A DNA stretch of 64,000 nucleotides from NCBI RefSeq assembly GCF_014200505.1, contig NZ_JACHBX010000001.1, positions 1,240,001-1,304,000 on the forward strand, written 5' to 3'. Shown here in pieces: positions 30,739 to 38,954 of the stretch (the first letter of the stretch is position 1; each line of letters opens with the position of its first letter). The position numbers and the translations under genes were made by a program. The notes beneath the pieces were generated by a model that did not search any database, had not been told where the DNA came from, and worked only from the letters and a program-made list of their open reading frames with translations. Source of the stretch: Massilia aurea. GTDB lineage: Bacteria; Pseudomonadota; Gammaproteobacteria; Burkholderiales; Burkholderiaceae_D.

Positions 30739-32706
30739 ATGGTGAATGGGCATTACCAACCCTGGCTGGTCGCCGTCTCGATTCTGGTCGGCATACTGGC
30801 GTCATACACCGCACTGAGTCTGGCCATGCGCGTCAGGCAGGCGCAGCGGCGTGCGCGGTATGTCTGGGTGGCCGGCGGCGCCATGGCCATGGGCAGTGGC
30901 ATCTGGGCCATGCACTTTGTGGGGATGCAGGCGTTTCGCCTGCCGCTGCCGATCGGCTACGACACCACGACGACCTTTGTGTCCTGGCTGCTGCCGGTGG
31001 TGGCGTCCGGCCTCGCGCTCTGGCAATTGCGATACCGCACGGTGCGGCCACGGCATCTTGTCGCCAGTGCCCTGCTGATGGGCCTTGCCATCAATGCCAT
31101 GCACTACACCGGCATGGCCAGCATGCAGATGCATCCTGCGATTACCTATTCGCCGTGGCTGTTCGCACTCTCGGTTGCCATCGCGATCGGCGCGTCGGCG
31201 CTCGCGCTGCAGATCGGCATGCGCATGCAGGAGGGTGCTCGCTCGCGCCGCATGCTGCAATTGGCCGCCAGCGTCGTCATGGGCGGCGCGATCGCCGGCA
31301 TGCATTACACCGGCATGGCCGCCGCGCACTTTGCGCCGGACAGTGTCTGTGGCGCGGCGCTGGTAGGCGTCGACCAGGATTACCTGGCGGCGCTGGTAAC
31401 GATCACGACAGTGGCGCTATTGAGTATCACGCTGCTGGCCACGATTTTCGATGCGCGCCTCGAGGAGCGCAACCAGACGATCGCCGCCTCGCTCGTGGCC
31501 GCGGCCGAACGCCAGAAGCTGTTCTTGCTCGAGCAGCAGGCGCGGCTCGACGCAGAAAACGTCAGCCAGATGAAGGATGATTTCCTGGCCACGCTGTCGC
31601 ACGAGCTGCGCACGCCGCTCAATGCCATGCTCGGCTGGTCGCAATTGCTGCTGCAGGGCGGGCGCGACGACGCTGCACTCAAGCGGGGCCTCTCCACGAT
31701 CGAGCGCAATGCGCGTGCGCAGTCCGAACTCATCGAAGACATGCTCGACATGAGCCGCCTGCTGGCCGGCAAGGTGCGCATCGATAACGTGCCACTGTCG
31801 CCCCCGGACTTCATCAACGCTGCGCTCGACACGACGCGGCCGGCGGCCCTGGCGCGCCAGGTGACGCTGGTCGGCGATCTAGACGCCGGGGCCGGGCGCA
31901 TCCTCGGCGACAGCGGCCGCATGCAGCAGGTGATGGTGAACCTGCTGTCCAATGCCATCAAGTTCAGCGAGCCGGGCGGCGTCGTGACGGTCACGCTGCG
32001 CACCCTCGAGGACGCCAGCGTGATCACCGTGCAGGATACCGGCGCCGGCATCCCGGCCGCCTTCCTGCCATTCGTGTTCGACCGCTTTCGCCAGGCCGAT
32101 GGATCGTCCTCACGGCGTCACGGCGGCCTGGGTCTGGGGCTGGCCATTGCGCGCCAGCTGATCGATTTGCAGGGCGGCGCGCTGAGCGTGGCCAGTGCGG
32201 GCGAGGGGCAGGGGGCAGCCTTCACGTTGCGCATGCCGCTGGCTAGTGGCTGCGCCCCGGCGCCCGCCGCAGCGGCGCCCGCACTGGGGTTGCCGCTGAC
32301 AGCGCTGGCGCTGCAGGGCCTGACGGTGCTGGTGATCGACGACGCGCTCGACTCGCTCGAACTGGTGCAGGCGGTGCTGGCGCCCAGCCAGGCCAGGATC
32401 CTGACCGCCACTGGCGCCCAGGAAGCCCTGCACCTGATCGCGCTGCACCGGCCCGACCTGATCATCAGCGACATCGGCATGCCGGTCATCGATGGGTTCG
32501 ATTTCATCCGCAAAGTGCGCGCCTTGCCGGACCGCCTGATCGCCAGCGTGCCGGTGATCGCACTAACGGCGTTTTCGCGCAAGGAAGACGAGCAGAAAGT
32601 GCTGGCGGCGGGGTTCGATGAATTTCTGGCCAAGCCACTGGTGCCGGCGGCGCTGCTGCAGACCGTGGCGGCCGTCAACGCGCGCCGCACGCCGCTGCCG
32701 GTCTAG
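30739..32706 (+). CDS. MHYT-domain hybrid sensor histidine kinase
   Basis: 655 residues. The N-terminal seven-helix MHYT sensor (about 1-245) has three copies of the motif (AMHFVGM, AMHYTGM, GMHYTGM), thought to bind copper and sense gases or redox. Next are a coiled linker, HisKA with phospho-His in FLATLSHELRTPLNAMLG near residue 287, HATPase with NLLSNAIKFSEPGG, DTGAGIP and GGLGLGLAIARQL, and a C-terminal receiver with Asp near 578 (LIISDIGMPVIDG). The start was set at MVNGHYQPWL, right before the first membrane helix. No cognate response regulator or Hpt is adjacent. Confidence 0.93.
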   Translation: MVNGHYQPWLVAVSILVGILASYTALSLAMRVRQAQRRARYVWVAGGAMAMGSGIWAMHFVGMQAFRLPLPIGYDTTTTFVSWLLPVVASGLALWQLRYRTVRPRHLVASALLMGLAINAMHYTGMASMQMHPAITYSPWLFALSVAIAIGASALALQIGMRMQEGARSRRMLQLAASVVMGGAIAGMHYTGMAAAHFAPDSVCGAALVGVDQDYLAALVTITTVALLSITLLATIFDARLEERNQTIAASLVAAAERQKLFLLEQQARLDAENVSQMKDDFLATLSHELRTPLNAMLGWSQLLLQGGRDDAALKRGLSTIERNARAQSELIEDMLDMSRLLAGKVRIDNVPLSPPDFINAALDTTRPAALARQVTLVGDLDAGAGRILGDSGRMQQVMVNLLSNAIKFSEPGGVVTVTLRTLEDASVITVQDTGAGIPAAFLPFVFDRFRQADGSSSRRHGGLGLGLAIARQLIDLQGGALSVASAGEGQGAAFTLRMPLASGCAPAPAAAAPALGLPLTALALQGLTVLVIDDALDSLELVQAVLAPSQARILTATGAQEALHLIALHRPDLIISDIGMPVIDGFDFIRKVRALPDRLIASVPVIALTAFSRKEDEQKVLAAGFDEFLAKPLVPAALLQTVAAVNARRTPLPV

Positions 32707-32720
32707 GTCCAGGTCTACCT

Positions 32721-34757
32721 TCAGGCCGCCACGCCCGGCAACACCAGGTCGAGTTGCAGCGCGCCTTCTGGTCGCCGCAGGCCCGCCACGATATACGCGC
32801 GGTTGCGGCCCGCTTCCTTGCCCTTGTACATGGCGCGATCGGCCAGGGCAATGGCTTGTTGCCAATCCATCGAGGGCGCCGGCGCCTCGTCTTCACCGAT
32901 CGCAAACGGCAGCGCCACGGCGCCGGCCGTGGCGCTGATCGCCAGCAGCGTGCCGTCGGCCAGCAGCACCGGGGCGCTCGCCAGTGCGTCGAGGATGCGC
33001 TGCACCAGCAGCGGCCGCTGCGCCGCCGTGACGCCCTGCGAATACACGAGGAATTCTTCGCCGCCCCAGCGCAGCACCATGTCCGACTCGCGCAGCGTGG
33101 CGCGCAGGCGCTTGCCCACTTCGACCAGCACGGCGTCGCCGGCGGCGTGGCCATAGTCGTCGTTGATGCGCTTGAAATGGTCGATGTCGAGCAGCGTGAA
33201 GCAGTCCGCGGCGTCCGGCTGCGGCGCCGCTTCGCCGGTACGGCTGCGCATGCGGTCCTGGAAAGAACGCCGGTTGTGCAGGCCGGTGAGCGGGTCGTGC
33301 GCCGAATGGTGGGCCAGTTCGGCGTTCAGTTCCGAAAGGCGCTGGCCCGTGCGTTCCGATTTGCGGTACAGCCACAGCACGCCAGCGCACAGCAGCAGCG
33401 CCAGCGCGGTCCCCAGAGAGGCGGCCGTCTGCACCAGCGTACGGTGACGCAGTTCGGCGTCCTTGGCGGCGTTTTCCAGGCGCAGACTGTCGATCTGGGC
33501 AACGCGCTCGCGCGACTTGAACTGTTCTTGCAGCGCCGAGATCGCCTTGTTGCGGTCATTCACGGCCAGTTGCTGCATGACGGCGTCGCGCTCACGCAGC
33601 GTGGCAAGGGCTTCCTTGAAACGGCCGGCCCGCTCCAGCGCCTGGCTTTTTTCGGCCAGCAGGCGCCCCAGCGTGGACAGGGCGCCGGCGCGGCGCATCG
33701 CGGCGCTGACCTCGTCGACCAGGTGCAGGCCTTCCTGATAGCGGCGCTGGCCAAACAGCGCAAAGCCCAGGTTCGCTGTCGCCATCTGCAGGCTGATCCT
33801 GTCCTCGCTGTCCCTGGCAGGGATCAAGGCGGCGCGTGCGGCCGTTTCGGCCTCGGCGTAGCGGCCCAGTTTGAGGTAGGCGTTGGCCATATTGCCCAGC
33901 ACATTGGCCTGGACCGACAGCAGTTGATGCGTTTGCGCCAGCCCGAGCGCCCGCTCGAGCGCCACCAGGCCGGCAGCGGGCCGGTCTTGCGTGATCAGCG
34001 CGCGGCCTTCGAAGAACGACGCCGCCGCATCCAGCCGCGGCGGCAGGCTGGTCTTGCTGGCGCGTACTTCGCGCAGCGTCTCGAGCGCGCGCACGGGATC
34101 GCGGGCATTGACGTACATGCGTGCCATGGCCAGCAGGATGTCGGCTTTGCGCGGGCTCCACAGGTCGGGGTGGTTGTTGACCAGTTCGAGCGCAGGCAAA
34201 AAGCGCTGCAGCGCGCGATCGTACTGGCCGACGGCGCTGAAAGCTGCGCCCTGCAGTGCATCGAACCCGGCCTTGAATTCCAGGCTGTCGAGATCACGGT
34301 AGCGGGCGCCCAGCGTTTCCAGCAAGCCCAGCGCCGCGGCGGGATCATTGTTTTCAATCAGGCGATACACGCGGCCCAGGCTGGCCAGTGCCAGGTTGCG
34401 CGGATCGTGCGCAGTCGTGGCCAGCTTGATGATCTGTTCGTTGGTCTCGTACGCGTCGCGGTAATTGCCGCCATCGACCTGCACCCGGCGCAACAGGAAC
34501 AGGTAACGGATCCGCACCGCATAGGGCGCGCCGGCGATCAGTGCCGGGCCTTCCTGCACCAGGAGAGTGCGGGCCTGCGCATGATGTTGCTCCGCGATGA
34601 CGGCAATGTCGTCGAGACGCGACGCCGGGTTCGGCGCTGCCAGTGCGCCGCCAAGCACCAGTGTAAAGCCGCAGGTCACCAGTGCACGACGCAGTCCAGT
34701 CCGCCCCGACGCGTGCGCGGGCAGTCCGGTAATCAATTGTCCTGGGGTGACATGCAT
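32721..34757 (-). CDS. TPR-repeat diguanylate cyclase (GGDEF)
   Basis: 678 residues. Signal peptide or anchor (RRALVTCGFTLVLGGALAAP, about 20-40), a large periplasmic TPR-like region (about 60-390), a membrane helix near 445-465 (SLGTALALLLCAGVLWLY), then a cytoplasmic GGDEF domain with intact WGGEEFLVY near 566 and the substrate region DHFKRINDDYGHAAGD. It probably makes c-di-GMP in response to a periplasmic partner bound by the TPRs. The start MHVTPGQL fits the signal peptide; an in-frame GTG 22 codons upstream is possible. No ribosome site is obvious. It is convergent with the hybrid kinase gene. Confidence 0.9.
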   Translation of the reverse strand: MHVTPGQLITGLPAHASGRTGLRRALVTCGFTLVLGGALAAPNPASRLDDIAVIAEQHHAQARTLLVQEGPALIAGAPYAVRIRYLFLLRRVQVDGGNYRDAYETNEQIIKLATTAHDPRNLALASLGRVYRLIENNDPAAALGLLETLGARYRDLDSLEFKAGFDALQGAAFSAVGQYDRALQRFLPALELVNNHPDLWSPRKADILLAMARMYVNARDPVRALETLREVRASKTSLPPRLDAAASFFEGRALITQDRPAAGLVALERALGLAQTHQLLSVQANVLGNMANAYLKLGRYAEAETAARAALIPARDSEDRISLQMATANLGFALFGQRRYQEGLHLVDEVSAAMRRAGALSTLGRLLAEKSQALERAGRFKEALATLRERDAVMQQLAVNDRNKAISALQEQFKSRERVAQIDSLRLENAAKDAELRHRTLVQTAASLGTALALLLCAGVLWLYRKSERTGQRLSELNAELAHHSAHDPLTGLHNRRSFQDRMRSRTGEAAPQPDAADCFTLLDIDHFKRINDDYGHAAGDAVLVEVGKRLRATLRESDMVLRWGGEEFLVYSQGVTAAQRPLLVQRILDALASAPVLLADGTLLAISATAGAVALPFAIGEDEAPAPSMDWQQAIALADRAMYKGKEAGRNRAYIVAGLRRPEGALQLDLVLPGVAA

Positions 34758-35135
34758 GGCGGGGGAACAGCGGTGTCCAAACAGCGGAAGGCGGCCCAGA
34801 CAAGCTGGGGCGGTGGCAATCACCCATTATCGAATGTTGCCCTTGGGAAATCAAGACCGCTCGACGCCGGCGCGCTGTTTACGCAACGCTCGGTTGGATT
34901 TGCCAGCGGGCACGTAAATTGCACTTGTTTCCGCAGATTGCTTTGATTCGAGACAACATTCTGGTTATATTGGCACACCTGCGAAAAAGCTGGAGATGAC
35001 AGGTACAAGCAGCGGCGGTTTCAGGTCAGGCAAGCCGGCCCACCAGGCAGGATCCCGGGAGTGCGCCCGCCCATCAGGCAGGCGCAGGAATGACAAGACG
35101 CGGGACCACACCATTATTTGATTGGAGAACACGTA
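34758..35135. other. 378-bp gap upstream of the amino-acid permease
   Basis: No gene seen. It holds the divergent start regions of the TPR-GGDEF and permease genes. A promoter for the permease is visible, leaving a leader of about 160 bases rich in CAGGCA/CCGGC motifs. I could not fit it to a known riboswitch. Confidence 0.5.
34943..34970 (+). promoter_or_regulatory. Candidate sigma-70 promoter of the permease
   Basis: TTGATT and TTATAT with a 16-bp spacer in the AT-rich part of the gap, about 165 bases before the permease start. Confidence 0.5.
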
Positions 35136-36536
35136 GTGAGTATTTTTAGAACCAAGAATCTGGATGCGATGATCGCCGCAAGCGCCAAGCCGGGCGGCCT
35201 CAAGAAAGTGCTCGGCCCGACCGACCTGATCCTGCTCGGCATCGGCGCCATCGTTGGCACCGGTATCTTCGTGCTGACCGGCACCGGCGCCGTCACGGCC
35301 GGCCCCGGCCTGTCGCTGTCGTTCGTCATCGCGGCCATGGCATGCTGCTTCGCCGCGCTGTGCTACGCCGAATTCGCCTCGACCGTCCCGGTCGCTGGTT
35401 CCATCTATACCTACAGCTACGCCACGCTGGGCGAATTCGTCGCCTGGATGATCGGCTGGGACTTGCTGCTCGAATACGGCCTGGCCACCTCGACCGTTGC
35501 GGTCGGCTGGTCGGGTTATTTCCAGTCGCTGCTGTCGGGCTTCGGCCTGGTGCTGCCTGACGCGCTGACCGCCGCCCCCGGCGCACGCCCTGGCGTCGAG
35601 ACCCTGTTCAACCTGCCGGCCTTCCTGATCATGATGGCCATCACGTTCCTGCTGTCGCTCGGCATGCGCGAGTCGGCCCGCCTGAACAACGTGATGGTGA
35701 TCATCAAGATCAGCGTCGTGCTGCTGTTCATCGCGGTCGGTGTCGGCCACGTCAAGCCGGAGAACTGGCAGCCGTACATGCCATACGGCATGACGGGCGT
35801 GATGAGCGCCGCCGCACTGGTGTTCTTTGCCTTCATCGGCTTCGACGCCGTCACCTCGGCCGCCGAGGAAGTCAAGAATCCGGCACGCGACCTGCCGATC
35901 GGCATCATCGGTTCGCTGATCATCTGCACCATCCTGTATGTCGTGGTCGCTGCGATCATGACCGGCATCGTGCCGCACATGGACTTCAAGGGTGTCGACC
36001 ATCCGGTGTCGCTGGCGCTGCAAGTGGCCGGTGAAGACTGGGTCGCCGGCTTCGTCGACCTGGCGGCGATCCTGGGCATGAGCACCGTGATGCTGGTGAT
36101 GGCGTATGGCCAGACCCGTATCCTGTTCGCGATGTCGCGTGACGGCCTGATGCCGGCGCGCCTGTCGAAGGTGCACCCGAAATACGGTACGCCATTCTTC
36201 GCAACCTGGCTGGTGGGCATCATCTTCGGTCTGATCGCCGCCGTGGTGCCGCTGACGGTGCTGGCTGAGCTGGTCAATATCGGCACGCTGGCCGCGTTCA
36301 CGCTGGTCTCGATCGCCGTGATCGTTCTGCGCAAGAAGCGTCCTGACCTGCCACGTGCGTTCCGTTGCCCGGCCGTGCCTTTGATCCCGATCCTGGCGAT
36401 CATCTTCTGCCTGGTGCTGATGTCGTTCCTGAGCTGGCATACCTGGGTCGCGTTCGCGATCTGGTTGACCATCGGCGCGATCGTGTACTTCGGCTATGCA
36501 CGCAAGCATTCGCTGCTGAACAATACGCCGCAGTAA
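35136..36536 (+). CDS. APC-family amino-acid permease
   Basis: 466 residues with about 12 membrane helices. The first helix carries LLGIGAIVGTGIFVLTGTG, the substrate/ion motif of the amino acid-polyamine-organocation superfamily, and FFAFIGFDAVTSAAEEVKNPARDLP lies in the middle. It is closest in look to the cationic amino-acid transporter (CAT/YhdG-like) group, so arginine, lysine or similar uptake is plausible, which would fit the cyanophycin genes nearby; this is inference. The GTG start (VSIFRTKN) lies 8 bases after GGAG; a TTG six codons earlier overlaps that site and is unlikely. Confidence 0.92.
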   Translation: MSIFRTKNLDAMIAASAKPGGLKKVLGPTDLILLGIGAIVGTGIFVLTGTGAVTAGPGLSLSFVIAAMACCFAALCYAEFASTVPVAGSIYTYSYATLGEFVAWMIGWDLLLEYGLATSTVAVGWSGYFQSLLSGFGLVLPDALTAAPGARPGVETLFNLPAFLIMMAITFLLSLGMRESARLNNVMVIIKISVVLLFIAVGVGHVKPENWQPYMPYGMTGVMSAAALVFFAFIGFDAVTSAAEEVKNPARDLPIGIIGSLIICTILYVVVAAIMTGIVPHMDFKGVDHPVSLALQVAGEDWVAGFVDLAAILGMSTVMLVMAYGQTRILFAMSRDGLMPARLSKVHPKYGTPFFATWLVGIIFGLIAAVVPLTVLAELVNIGTLAAFTLVSIAVIVLRKKRPDLPRAFRCPAVPLIPILAIIFCLVLMSFLSWHTWVAFAIWLTIGAIVYFGYARKHSLLNNTPQ

Positions 36537-36538
36537 CG

Positions 36539-36562
36539 CACCACAGTAAGCACCACAGTAAG
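36539..36562. repeat. 12-bp tandem duplication after the permease
   Basis: CACCACAGTAAG occurs twice head to tail just past the permease stop. Probably a replication slip with no evident function. Confidence 0.7.
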
Positions 36563-36662
36563 CTGCATGTTTTGTGCCCCTGCCAGCGCGGGGGCTTCAT
36601 GGTAGGCTCTTGTTGGCGACGCCATCATGGCGTCATGTGAACGAACAGCAAAGGAAACAACC

Positions 36663-37277
36663 ATGAGTGCCATCGTGCTGGGTGGGGGCGACGCCCTTCT
36701 GATCGTCGACCCGCAGGTCGACTTCCTTCCCGGCGGCAGCCTGGGCGTCCCGCAAGGCGACGCCGTGCTGGCCCCGATCAATCGACTGATCGACCTGTAC
36801 CGCGCGCATGCGCTGCCGGTGTACGTGTCGCGCGACTGGCATCCTGCATTGCATTGTTCATTTGCCGACCAGGGCGGACCGTGGCCCGTGCACTGCGTCG
36901 CGGGCAGCGATGGTGCACGCTTTGCCAAGGCGCTGCAGCTCGACGACGCGGTGGTCGTCTCCAAGGCCACCACGGTCGAAGTCGATGCCTATTCGGCGTT
37001 CAACGGTACCGGCCTGGCCGACACGCTGCGCGAGCGCGGCATCCGGCGCCTGGTCGTGTGCGGGTTGGCAACAGATTATTGCGTGCTCAATACGGTCGTC
37101 GATGGGTTGGCGGCGGGGTTCGAGGTGTTGCTTGCACCAGAGGCAATGCGCGCCGTAAATGTCAATACGGGCGATGGCGAGCGTGCCCTGGCGCGCATGC
37201 TCGATGCCGGGGCAATGCCGGTACAACTATCCAACAGTGGCCTGGTTCCAGAGCAGACCCTGGGAGCAGCAGCGTAA
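36663..37277 (+). CDS. pncA: Nicotinamidase
   Basis: Deamidates nicotinamide to nicotinate for NAD salvage. 204 residues of the isochorismatase-like hydrolase fold. The catalytic triad is visible: Asp16 in LIVDPQVDF, Lys101 in VVSKATTVEVDAYSAF and Cys140 in LATDYCVLNTV. Metal-ligand region SRDWHPALH is present. The ATG follows an AAAGGAAA ribosome site. It is downstream of the permease by 126 bases and probably separately expressed. Confidence 0.95.
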   Translation: MSAIVLGGGDALLIVDPQVDFLPGGSLGVPQGDAVLAPINRLIDLYRAHALPVYVSRDWHPALHCSFADQGGPWPVHCVAGSDGARFAKALQLDDAVVVSKATTVEVDAYSAFNGTGLADTLRERGIRRLVVCGLATDYCVLNTVVDGLAAGFEVLLAPEAMRAVNVNTGDGERALARMLDAGAMPVQLSNSGLVPEQTLGAAA

Positions 37278-37409
37278 TGACCTGCGTCACTCGATAATAT
37301 TTTTGTAATCCCTATCTTACAGGCCGACAGCACGCCTACCGATTCTCTCGACATGCCTGAGCACGGATAATGCGGTACCGTCCATAGAACGCATTTCAAG
37401 AATCGAGAC

Positions 37410-38864
37410 ATGAGCCCAATGCTGTTAGCCGACGCGCCAGGCGTCCAGAGTGCCCCGCTGCCTACCGGCCAGGGTGCCAGGAATCTGTACTTCTCGCTGT
37501 ATGCCGACCCGGCAGCGCAGCCTGATGCCGCCAAGTCGTTCATCGACGACCAGATCGCGCTCGCACGCGAGCTGCCAGTCGACCTGCCATCGAACATGAA
37601 TGACCTGCAAGCGTGGATCGAAGAGCGCGCCGACGTCGTTGGGCAGGAATACCGCGAATACCTGGCTGCGCGCAAGAACGGTGCACCGCGCCGCTACTTC
37701 AGCACCCGCGCCCATGCGCTGTACTTCATCAAGGGCGTGGCGCCGACCAAGTTGGTCGATGGCGCCTGGCTGTATGGCCTGGTGCGCCAGTGGGATGACG
37801 TTGCTTTCCACCCGCTGATCAAGACCTACCTCGAAGAGCTGGGTGACGGTTTGCCGGACAAGAACCACGTGACGCTCTATCGCAAGCTGCTGGCCACGAA
37901 CGGCTGCGACAGCTGGGCAGGCTTGAGCGACAGCCATTTCCTGCAGGGCGCACTGCAACTAGCGCTGGGTCATAACGTTGAGCATTACCTGCCGGAGATC
38001 ATTGGCTACAACCTCGGCTACGAACAATTGCCGCTGCACCTGTTGATCACGTCCTACGAGCTGAACGAACTGGGCATCGATCCGTATTACTTCACGCTGC
38101 ACGTGACGGTCGACAATGCCGGTAGCGGCCATGCCCGCAAGGCCGTGCAGTCGGTCCACGACCTGATGCCACGCGTGGGCGACCGCGATGCCTTCTGGCA
38201 GCGCGTCGTCAACGGCTACCGCCTCAACGAGCTGGGTGCCAGCACCACGTCGGTGATTGGCGAGTTCGATCTGCAGGAAGAACTGGTCAGCATCATGGCG
38301 GCCAAGAGCATCGTCGGCAAGAACATGCATTCGGACTACTGCCGCGTGGCTGGGCGCTCGGTCAACGACTGGCTGGCCGAGCCCGCGCAGATTCCCGCAT
38401 TCCTGGCCGCGCTCGAAGAAGCCGGCTGGATCAAGCGCGGTGAAGCAGTCGAGCACAGCCGCTTCTGGCGCCTGGTCGAAGGCGAGCGCGCCGAGATGTT
38501 CGGTGTGTTTAATGCCTATGAGCTGCAGGTGCTGCGCGACTGGATCACGAGCCACCCGGACGGCGGGCAAGCTGCCGGCCCGCGTGTGCTGACCGCCCGC
38601 GCGCGTCAGCGTACGCTCGACCAGCATGGCCTGGGCACCGAGCGCGGGACTGCGTTCCCGGTGCGTGGCCTGATCCGCCGTCACACGGGCGCCGACGCAC
38701 AAGATACAGGCAACGAGCTGCGCGTGCTGGAGCAGCAGGTTGCTTCCAGCAGCGGCAAGCAGGAAGCGATGGCGCTGCTGGCGCGTTTGCTGTCGCCGGA
38801 AGTGCACCACACCACGGTGGGCCTGATGGCCACCCGGATGTACACGCAACTGTTCGACGCCTGA
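37410..38864 (+). CDS. Haem-oxygenase-like iron-containing redox enzyme
   Basis: 484 residues, longer than typical members. The core (about 60-320) resembles the Haem_oxygenas_2/iron-containing redox enzyme family, helical non-haem di-iron-type oxidases and oxygenases (HDO superfamily). Likely metal ligands are Glu/His residues in ITSYELNELGIDPYYFTLHVTVDN and the following GHARKAVQ. The C-terminal 150 residues are a separate region with no clear family (ends TTVGLMATRMYTQLFDA). It lies 90 bases upstream of a cyanophycin synthetase gene on the same strand, so the two may be co-transcribed. The substrate is unknown; oxidation of an amino acid, dipeptide or polymer side chain is a guess. Confidence 0.75.
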   Translation: MSPMLLADAPGVQSAPLPTGQGARNLYFSLYADPAAQPDAAKSFIDDQIALARELPVDLPSNMNDLQAWIEERADVVGQEYREYLAARKNGAPRRYFSTRAHALYFIKGVAPTKLVDGAWLYGLVRQWDDVAFHPLIKTYLEELGDGLPDKNHVTLYRKLLATNGCDSWAGLSDSHFLQGALQLALGHNVEHYLPEIIGYNLGYEQLPLHLLITSYELNELGIDPYYFTLHVTVDNAGSGHARKAVQSVHDLMPRVGDRDAFWQRVVNGYRLNELGASTTSVIGEFDLQEELVSIMAAKSIVGKNMHSDYCRVAGRSVNDWLAEPAQIPAFLAALEEAGWIKRGEAVEHSRFWRLVEGERAEMFGVFNAYELQVLRDWITSHPDGGQAAGPRVLTARARQRTLDQHGLGTERGTAFPVRGLIRRHTGADAQDTGNELRVLEQQVASSSGKQEAMALLARLLSPEVHHTTVGLMATRMYTQLFDA

Positions 38865-38954
38865 GGCGTCCGCACAGTGCACAAAGCGGCCGGTACACGT
38901 AGAGAGCGTGTGCCGGCCGTCGCTTCATCAACACCATAACAAGGGAACACCAAC

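Noticed and set aside
32754-34946. 730-codon plus-strand open frame
   Set aside because: Antisense to the TPR-GGDEF gene, which has clear domains; no motifs in the reverse frame.
34971-35135. Glycine or lysine riboswitch before the permease
   Set aside because: Conserved core motifs of those classes were not found by eye; kept only as an unexplained leader.
34965-36509. 514-codon minus-strand open frame
   Set aside because: Antisense to the permease; His/Asp/Arg-rich, no membrane segments or motifs.
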